From: Fidelibacterota bacterium
Lineage (GTDB): Bacteria; Fidelibacterota; UBA2242
Length of the DNA: 20,579 bases
NCBI GenBank assembly: GCA_003527965.1
Contig: DPVY01000229.1
Location: 1 to 20,579 of the forward strand
Direction of reading: 5' to 3'
In this document: positions 14,823 to 20,579 of the stretch, in pieces
Layout of the letters: each line of letters starts with the position of its first letter
Numbering within the stretch: position 1 is the first letter of the stretch
Translations under genes and position numbers: made by a program
Notes under the pieces: generated by a model
Database searches by the model: none
Told to the model about the DNA's origin: nothing
Seen by the model: the letters and a program-made list of their open reading frames with translations, nothing else

Positions 14823-16061
14823 CTATTTCCCAATTATTGTCATATTTTCTGAATCGAATTTATAGTTTATAATCTTTCCGTTTATTATTAATTCTATGGC
14901 TTGTTCGATAACTTCTATCGGTGCAATAAACCATTCTCTTGGAGTATGTCTTTTCCCTTTATCATCAAATACGTCTAATTCTAAACAGGAGTTTCCAAAG
15001 AAATTATGAAGCAGTTGTTCTAATTTCTGCGGATTCATATTAAAACATTTCCATGCTCCTTGAATTCTGACTGGAGCCATTAAATAGGTCGGTTCCTTTT
15101 CTGCATTTTTTATTCTTTCTTCAACCGCTGTTTTTGAGTAACCTATTTTGTAAAGATTCTGTATTGATGCTATTCGTACATCCGTACTTTTAGATTTCAA
15201 AACATAAATGTATCCAACTTCTTCATCTTCGTTGGTAATATTGCTAAACTTCTCAATAAAATCTTCGTTTACTTTATCTATGTTTTGTGTAACAACTCGA
15301 CCGTTTACATAAAGGATTTTAGCCAAAGAACGATAAAGCATATTCGATTCTGTTCCATTTTCAAAAATACATTTCGTTCTACCGTCTTTTCTTACTCGTT
15401 TACCGCTTGTAAAGCTTTGTTCTTCCTGTGAAATATTCACTTTTACAAGTAGCATTAATACGCCATTGTGAACATAAAAATCACCTTCTCTCAGATTATC
15501 TTCTTTAAACTCGATTAGTTTTCGTTTTCCGTTTGCTAAGTCTTTTTGAATCTCTTTGAATATTGCTTTGTATTTGTCAAAATCTTTGCAAGGTTTCCTA
15601 CGTGCAACAAAATCAGCATTTGCCCTTTCGTAATCTTTTGGTGTATGTTTAAAATCGAATAAACCTTCTGAATCACCGCCTAAAATATCAAATGAATCGT
15701 CTCCTAAAATATCATCGAGGGAATTTATATCTTTTGGCTTTCCATATTTCGCCTGTGGCTCATTTATTTGGTCTGTCACAATTGTTGGCAATAAATTATG
15801 AATATCATGTTCTTTTAATTGACCAATTTTTGTTTCATCATCTCTTAAATTTTTAAGACGAGAGTACAATTGAAATTCAGAGATATTACTTGGATTTGGG
15901 GCTGGTTCTTTTCCGTTATTATTTACGAAATCATTTATTTCCTGAAAAGAAGATAGTAAACGTTCATCTGCTGTTCGAGCATTAGAAATTTTAGGCTTAA
16001 AATTAAGTAAACCTAAAGGATCATTACTGAAAATTTCATCTAATATTTTATCCTTATCCAT
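14823..16061 (-). CDS. GIY-YIG nuclease (T5orf172/MUG113-like) of the restriction-like locus
   Basis: The 412-residue protein has a C-terminal GIY-YIG nuclease domain (about 282-395): GYIYVLKS (283-290) is the GIY strand, YKIGYSK (304-310) the YIG strand, R316 the conserved Arg, E348 in KLEQLLHNFF the metal-binding Glu, and REWF (375-378) matches the GEWF of T5orf172-like proteins. A middle module (about 185-258), with FYVHNGVLMLL and FENGTESNMLYRSL, is typical of larger GIY-YIG nucleases of this type. The N-terminal part has a KEP motif (41-76) also found in the helicase C-terminus. The gene overlaps the helicase by 8 bp and closes the operon. The likely role is DNA cleavage; its specificity is unknown. 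Confidence 0.88.
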   Translation of the reverse strand: MDKDKILDEIFSNDPLGLLNFKPKISNARTADERLLSSFQEINDFVNNNGKEPAPNPSNISEFQLYSRLKNLRDDETKIGQLKEHDIHNLLPTIVTDQINEPQAKYGKPKDINSLDDILGDDSFDILGGDSEGLFDFKHTPKDYERANADFVARRKPCKDFDKYKAIFKEIQKDLANGKRKLIEFKEDNLREGDFYVHNGVLMLLVKVNISQEEQSFTSGKRVRKDGRTKCIFENGTESNMLYRSLAKILYVNGRVVTQNIDKVNEDFIEKFSNITNEDEEVGYIYVLKSKSTDVRIASIQNLYKIGYSKTAVEERIKNAEKEPTYLMAPVRIQGAWKCFNMNPQKLEQLLHNFFGNSCLELDVFDDKGKRHTPREWFIAPIEVIEQAIELIINGKIINYKFDSENMTIIGK

Positions 16062-17988
16062 TTGCCTCTGCTCTTTTTCTTTTTTCTTCTTTTAGATAAA
16101 TGATACATTCTGCCATTCGTTTTTCTAAAGGGTCATTTGATTTGAAATTTGGCTCTTTGTTGTACATTTTCATAAACTCCTGTATTTTTGGCCAAAGTAT
16201 TTTTGCTTCTTCGAAGTCCATTTTTATTCGTGTGGCTTCAATGTGGTCTTGTATTACTTTAAGGACTTTTGTTGTTACGGATTTTGATAAAATTTCAAAG
16301 GCTTTTTGAAATGGATTTATTCTGTCAATTAAATCAATATGAATATCGTCAATATCTACAAATGAACCTGCCATTCTAATAAAGCGTTTGTCGCCAGCCT
16401 CTTTGATTTCTCCGTTTTTAATAACTGAATCAACTACTACATGCTGACGTACTTCTTCTACTTCTTCGTCTGATAAATCGGGATATTTGATTTTGATAAT
16501 TTTAGGAATCAGAACTTTGTTTATTACTTCAGGGTCAACATTGCCGGGCATTGCTTTTAGCATTTTATCGTCTTGAAGAATGACAGCTTTTAAGTCGTTT
16601 AAATCAGATTCCAATATGTCTTTTACTCTTTTTGAACTTGGCTCCTTTAATCCTCTTATTTTTATTTCACCTGGTTTAGCTTTATCATCATCATTTACTT
16701 TGGTTTTAAACTTCCAATTAGGTGCTAATACCTGTTCCATTAGCAAGGAAGCAGTAATTGCTTTAAGCATATTGTTTACCGATAATTTTACCAAATCATC
16801 AGCTGCATCTGGTTGGGCAATTAAGTTGGTAAACTGAGCATGTGTTTTATTATCGCTATCTCTTGTGGCTCTGCCAATAATTTGAATAATTTCTGTTAAC
16901 GAACCTCTGTAACCTACCGTTAAAGCATGTTCACAATAAGGCCAGTCGAAGCCTTCTTTCGCCATTCCCAAAGCAATAATTAAATCCATATCATCTAATG
17001 AATCCATTTTTCTGAGGTAGTTTACAATTTTATCTCGCTCTTTTTGATTATCTTCAACCAAATCTGCAACCTTAAGCGTTTTACCATCTGAATGCCTTTT
17101 TACATAAATAACCCCTGTATCTGAATCTTGAAAATCTATTTCACCTATTGAAGTAATAATAAAATCAACTTCGTTTTCTTTTTCTTTGGTCGATTCTCCT
17201 GAATTTACATTTGGAATATGCAAAATGGTTTTCTTGTTGGTATCTAAAATCTCCATTATTGCATTGGTATATTTTCCTTGATAGAAATGATAACCAATTC
17301 CCAATGATTTTAAATGTTCATATCCATTTAATTGCTCATAATAATTGTAAGTTACTTTGGTAAATTTTTCTTCATCTTCGGGAAGCAAAATTGGTACACT
17401 GTCTCCTCTAAAAAAAGAACCTGTCATGGCTACAATATGAGCTTTTGAATTTTGCATAATATCCCTAAGTAAATCGCCCAAACGATTTTCTGCATCTGCC
17501 GAAACGTGATGAAATTCGTCAATTGCCAAGAGTGTATTATTAAACTTTTTTTCGTCTAATTCTTCGCAAGCAAAACGCAATGTAGCGTGTGTACAAATTA
17601 AAAGTTGCTCTTCGCTATCCATAAAATTATGGAATGCTTTTACTTTACTTTTACTTCCGTCACTCCCTGGTGTACAAAGGTTGTATTTATCGTTTGGGTC
17701 CCAGTTGGCAAAAAAACCAAAATCTTTTAAGTTGGTTTTAGCAAAAGAACTGCCAATAGCACGCTCAGGAACAGCAACAATTACTTTTTTAATGCCTTGA
17801 TTAACTAATTTATCTAAGCCGATAAACATTAAAGCACGAGATTTACCCGAAGCCGGTGGCGACTTTATTAATAAATATTGAGCATCTCGACTTTCAAAAG
17901 CCCGCTCCTGCATTTCACGCATTCCATAAGGATTGGTGCTTTTGCTTTGGCCTGTTTGCTTGTAATGTACGTTTACTATATCTGGCAT
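16054..17988 (-). CDS. SF2 DEAD/DEAH helicase-translocase of the restriction-like locus
   Basis: The 644-residue protein has the SF2 motifs in order: a Q-like segment YGMREMQERAFE (21-32), Walker A SPPASGKSRA (43-52), Walker B DEFHH (157-161), motif III MTGSF (188-192), GMAKEGFDWP at 341-350, and motif VI QIIGRATR (369-376). This two-lobed core resembles the motor of type I and III restriction enzymes, but there is no nuclease domain. The C-terminal 260 residues are helical and charged, ending in a KEP motif (601-635) shared with the nuclease. ATG 17988 lies 4 bp after the methyltransferase stop and the end overlaps the nuclease by 8 bp. It probably translocates or unwinds DNA for the nuclease. 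Confidence 0.93.
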   Translation of the reverse strand: MPDIVNVHYKQTGQSKSTNPYGMREMQERAFESRDAQYLLIKSPPASGKSRALMFIGLDKLVNQGIKKVIVAVPERAIGSSFAKTNLKDFGFFANWDPNDKYNLCTPGSDGSKSKVKAFHNFMDSEEQLLICTHATLRFACEELDEKKFNNTLLAIDEFHHVSADAENRLGDLLRDIMQNSKAHIVAMTGSFFRGDSVPILLPEDEEKFTKVTYNYYEQLNGYEHLKSLGIGYHFYQGKYTNAIMEILDTNKKTILHIPNVNSGESTKEKENEVDFIITSIGEIDFQDSDTGVIYVKRHSDGKTLKVADLVEDNQKERDKIVNYLRKMDSLDDMDLIIALGMAKEGFDWPYCEHALTVGYRGSLTEIIQIIGRATRDSDNKTHAQFTNLIAQPDAADDLVKLSVNNMLKAITASLLMEQVLAPNWKFKTKVNDDDKAKPGEIKIRGLKEPSSKRVKDILESDLNDLKAVILQDDKMLKAMPGNVDPEVINKVLIPKIIKIKYPDLSDEEVEEVRQHVVVDSVIKNGEIKEAGDKRFIRMAGSFVDIDDIHIDLIDRINPFQKAFEILSKSVTTKVLKVIQDHIEATRIKMDFEEAKILWPKIQEFMKMYNKEPNFKSNDPLEKRMAECIIYLKEEKRKRAEANG

Positions 17989-17992
17989 ATTA

Positions 17993-20579
17993 TTATCTCT
18001 TCTTTTTGGTTTTCTTTTCTTTGGTAAACAAAGTGCCTTGTTTTTTTTCTTCTGCTATCATTTGCTCATATAATTTAAACAAATATTCTAACCGTTCTTC
18101 ATCACTTTTAAAAGGCGTGCTTCGATAACATTTTTCAATGATCTCATCATTTTGGCGGTGAGCTTCACGCAAACCATCAGGCATTTTATCGGGGTCGTAA
18201 AGTTGTGCCAAGGTCTTTTCAGGATGTTTTTCACGTTCTTCTAAAATGCGAAATACCGCTTGGGTAATTTCATTTTTGCGTTGGGTGGAGATTGGCGGGA
18301 ATGGGAAGGTGTTGTAAACCAATGTTGATGAATATCGATAACGTTCTTCTAATCTTCCTGCAACTGTTCGCATCCATGTCATGTGCATTCTGGAAGTGAT
18401 GATACCTAAATGATGTGCTTTTGCATTATATATGGCTAAAGCAGAATCAGAGATTACGGTGTCCTTTTCAAGAAAATCTAACGGAATATAATTTCTTCTT
18501 TCTGATGAAACTCTTGGTACAATAATAGAATTTGTTTTTTGATAACGAATTTCACCGAATTTGTATGGTTCATCTGCCAATTTTTGTGTTGCCTCTCTTT
18601 TACTATTTAATCTTACTTTTTTAGTTGAATTAATCCTCTGTTTTATTTCATCAATTTGAATTGCATTTTTTAACTCTTTATCTTCAATCCAAATACAGTA
18701 TTTATTAATTCCTCTTATCAATTCTAATGAGCCAATAAGTTTCTTAATAAACTTTTCTGCTTTTGGATTTGAATTAACAATACTATCTTTTTCTGCTTGT
18801 GATAAAAGCAAATTACCTCCGTCATTTGCCATGCTTCCAAAACACATTTCCGGTAAAAGTGAAAGAGGAGCATTTCTTTTTTTGATGAAAGAATTACTAC
18901 CAGAAACTAAATATGGATTTATATTTCTTACAGAATATGCAAGACCATCATTAAAAATTATTCTATCATTTGGCGAATTATTCCCAATCCCAATTATTGC
19001 AACTGTGACACCTGCATTACCTTTGGCATTGTTAGTCCACTTGAACGATTGATGTGCAAAACATATTTGCAAATTATTAACTAATAAATTTGGCCATAAT
19101 AAAGACACTTGTTCGCCTTGCGAAATTGAATTGGTAGTCACAAAAGCATATTTAGAGTTAGAATTAATAATGAAATCAGAACCTTTTTTAAACCAGCAAG
19201 AAATATAATCCAAATTATTGAGTCCTTTCAAATTATTAAAAACAAATTTCATATCTGATTTTTGCTCGCTATTCTGCATTCGTGCCCCCAAATAAGGTGG
19301 ATTCCCCAAAACATAAATCTCATCACCTTCTTTTTTTGGGCAAACCACTTCCCAGTCCAAGCGGGTAGCATTTCCTTGTACAATTTTACCGGCTTCTTTT
19401 AGTGGTAATGTTGGGTTGGTTCTTCCAAATTCCTTAAAGAATTCTACATTCATTTGGTGTTCGGCAAGCCAAAGAGCCAGTTTGGCAATTTCGCCTGCAA
19501 AATCATCTATTTCTATTCCGTAAAACTGCGAAAGATGTACATTCGAAAAAGGGGCAGAGATTTGTCCATAACTTGATTTTTCCAACTCCTTAAAAATCTT
19601 CATTTCTAAAATACGTAGTTCTTTGTAGGCAATAATCAAAAAGTTACCAGAGCCACAGGCAGGGTCAAATATTTTTAGCTTATGTATTCGGTTTAGTAAT
19701 GTGTTTAGTTTCTTTTGGTTTCCGTTAGCATTTTCGAATTCTTCGTACAGTTCATTTAAAAAAAGTGGCTCAATCACTTTCATAATATTTGGTACAGAAG
19801 TATAATGCTGTCCTAAACTTCCCCGTTGGTCAACAGAAATAACTGCCTGAAACATAGAGCCAAATATATCAGGGTTAATAGCAGACCAATCCTGGTCGCC
19901 ACTATTTAAAATGGCAGCTCGTGAGCTACGAGAGAATTTTGGTGCTTGCAATTTGTTTATAAACAAGCCACCATTTACATAAGGAAATGTGTTTAGATAT
20001 TCAGGAAGATTTTTACGTTCTTTTTCAGGAGTATTAAGAACCGTAAACAGCGTATCCAAATAAGTATTTAAGTCGCTTCCATCTGTTTGCGTGTGCGAAT
20101 CAATGTAATTTGTAAACTGGCTATCCTGAAAAATATGCGTGTCCTCTGCAAAAAAACAGAATAGTAAACGAGATAAGAAAACATTTAATCCATGTATAAA
20201 TTCAGGTGAATCATCTGGATTATCTTTTTTAATAGTATCAAAAAGTTTTGCCATTTTTTCAGCTGCTCTCACATCAGCAGGATTTTCATCAATATGCTGG
20301 TTTTTTTCCATACCTGCCCAAGGCAAAAAGAAGTCAAAATGTTTTGGCAAATCTTTTAAATCAATATCCAGTTTGTCATTTGTTTTTGTGTCTATAGCTA
20401 AAATAGTTGTATAGTCTGTAACAATTACAAATCGCTCATTATGTTTTATACCTTTTGCTATTTCAGAGATAGTAACGTGCAAATCCTCTTTGTATTCCTC
20501 TCTGAAAAACAGTTTTTTCTTCCACGATATTTCACCTTCAACTTTCGATAAATTAAGGTTGACAATCTCGTAAAAAGGC
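17993..20579 (-). CDS. MmeI-like N6-adenine DNA methyltransferase (5' end beyond the window)
   Basis: The frame is open through the right edge. TTG 20482 is not a real start: 32 further in-frame codons, including NLNLSKVEGEISWKKKLFF, precede it, so about 861 residues are visible and the N-terminus is missing. Motif I FDPACGSGNF is encoded near 19640-19669 and the N6-adenine motif NPPY at 19292-19303, so it methylates adenine in DNA. An upstream helical region (HGLNVFLSRLLFCFFAEDT) and a C-terminal LEERYRYSSTLVYNTFPFP with a following helical tail are as in the MmeI/type IIG-like group. Between them lies a very A+T-rich target-recognition-like region. The end is a lysine-rich tail. Whether a nuclease domain lies upstream cannot be seen. 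Confidence 0.92.
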   Translation of the reverse strand, partial: PFYEIVNLNLSKVEGEISWKKKLFFREEYKEDLHVTISEIAKGIKHNERFVIVTDYTTILAIDTKTNDKLDIDLKDLPKHFDFFLPWAGMEKNQHIDENPADVRAAEKMAKLFDTIKKDNPDDSPEFIHGLNVFLSRLLFCFFAEDTHIFQDSQFTNYIDSHTQTDGSDLNTYLDTLFTVLNTPEKERKNLPEYLNTFPYVNGGLFINKLQAPKFSRSSRAAILNSGDQDWSAINPDIFGSMFQAVISVDQRGSLGQHYTSVPNIMKVIEPLFLNELYEEFENANGNQKKLNTLLNRIHKLKIFDPACGSGNFLIIAYKELRILEMKIFKELEKSSYGQISAPFSNVHLSQFYGIEIDDFAGEIAKLALWLAEHQMNVEFFKEFGRTNPTLPLKEAGKIVQGNATRLDWEVVCPKKEGDEIYVLGNPPYLGARMQNSEQKSDMKFVFNNLKGLNNLDYISCWFKKGSDFIINSNSKYAFVTTNSISQGEQVSLLWPNLLVNNLQICFAHQSFKWTNNAKGNAGVTVAIIGIGNNSPNDRIIFNDGLAYSVRNINPYLVSGSNSFIKKRNAPLSLLPEMCFGSMANDGGNLLLSQAEKDSIVNSNPKAEKFIKKLIGSLELIRGINKYCIWIEDKELKNAIQIDEIKQRINSTKKVRLNSKREATQKLADEPYKFGEIRYQKTNSIIVPRVSSERRNYIPLDFLEKDTVISDSALAIYNAKAHHLGIITSRMHMTWMRTVAGRLEERYRYSSTLVYNTFPFPPISTQRKNEITQAVFRILEEREKHPEKTLAQLYDPDKMPDGLREAHRQNDEIIEKCYRSTPFKSDEERLEYLFKLYEQMIAEEKKQGTLFTKEKKTKKKR

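Noticed and set aside
14823..20579. DISARM, BREX or classical type I restriction locus
   Set aside because: There is no DrmB/DrmC, PglZ or Brx protein, no HsdS subunit, and the motor has no fused nuclease.

Overview
The window is bacterial and gene-dense, with no rRNA, tRNA or CRISPR array that I can see. Positions 1 to about 14720 are housekeeping DNA with, by eye, close to half G+C. It includes panBC, mnmA, rsfS with a LytR_C protein, argS, pheA and a corrinoid pair. The gene mix, the signal-peptide and LytR_C proteins and the mixed Shine-Dalgarno use suggest an environmental, probably anaerobic, Gram-negative bacterium, perhaps of the FCB group. No phylogenetic marker proves this. From about 14820 to the end the DNA is visibly more A+T-rich, all on the minus strand, and looks like an acquired defence locus.

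Layout. 1-325 (-): start of a PfkB sugar kinase that runs off the left edge. 417-3708 (+): a compact run of Zn-ribbon NUDIX hydrolase, MnmA, PanB and PanC. 3889-5341 (+): a likely transcription unit behind a strong sigma-70-type promoter, with a small exported protein, a membrane-anchored LytR_C protein and RsfS. ArgS (5466-7100) follows a leader that can form alternative hairpins. 8570-7213 (-): corrinoid adenosyltransferase followed by prephenate dehydratase, overlapping by 4 bp. Divergent from it, 8687-10174 (+) encodes a ferredoxin-ASKHA reductive activator of corrinoid proteins. 10288-12601 (+): promoter, strong ribosome site, small three-helix membrane protein, tandem-GNAT protein and a diacylglycerol-kinase-type lipid kinase whose only sensible start is ATT. 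12602-12968: gene-free, repeat-bearing spacer. 12969-14723 (+): a 584-residue protein with an HPr-kinase/PEPCK-type P-loop.

14823-20579 (-): a three-gene locus of an MmeI-like N6-adenine DNA methyltransferase (5' end outside the window), an SF2 helicase/translocase and a GIY-YIG nuclease. The genes are 4 bp apart or overlap by 8 bp. It reads as a restriction-modification-like system in which modification, translocation and cleavage sit on separate proteins. The helicase C-terminus and the nuclease N-terminus share an ungapped motif, which suggests a common docking element. This locus is the best candidate in the window for an under-described system.

All functions are assigned by reading motifs; no database search was run.
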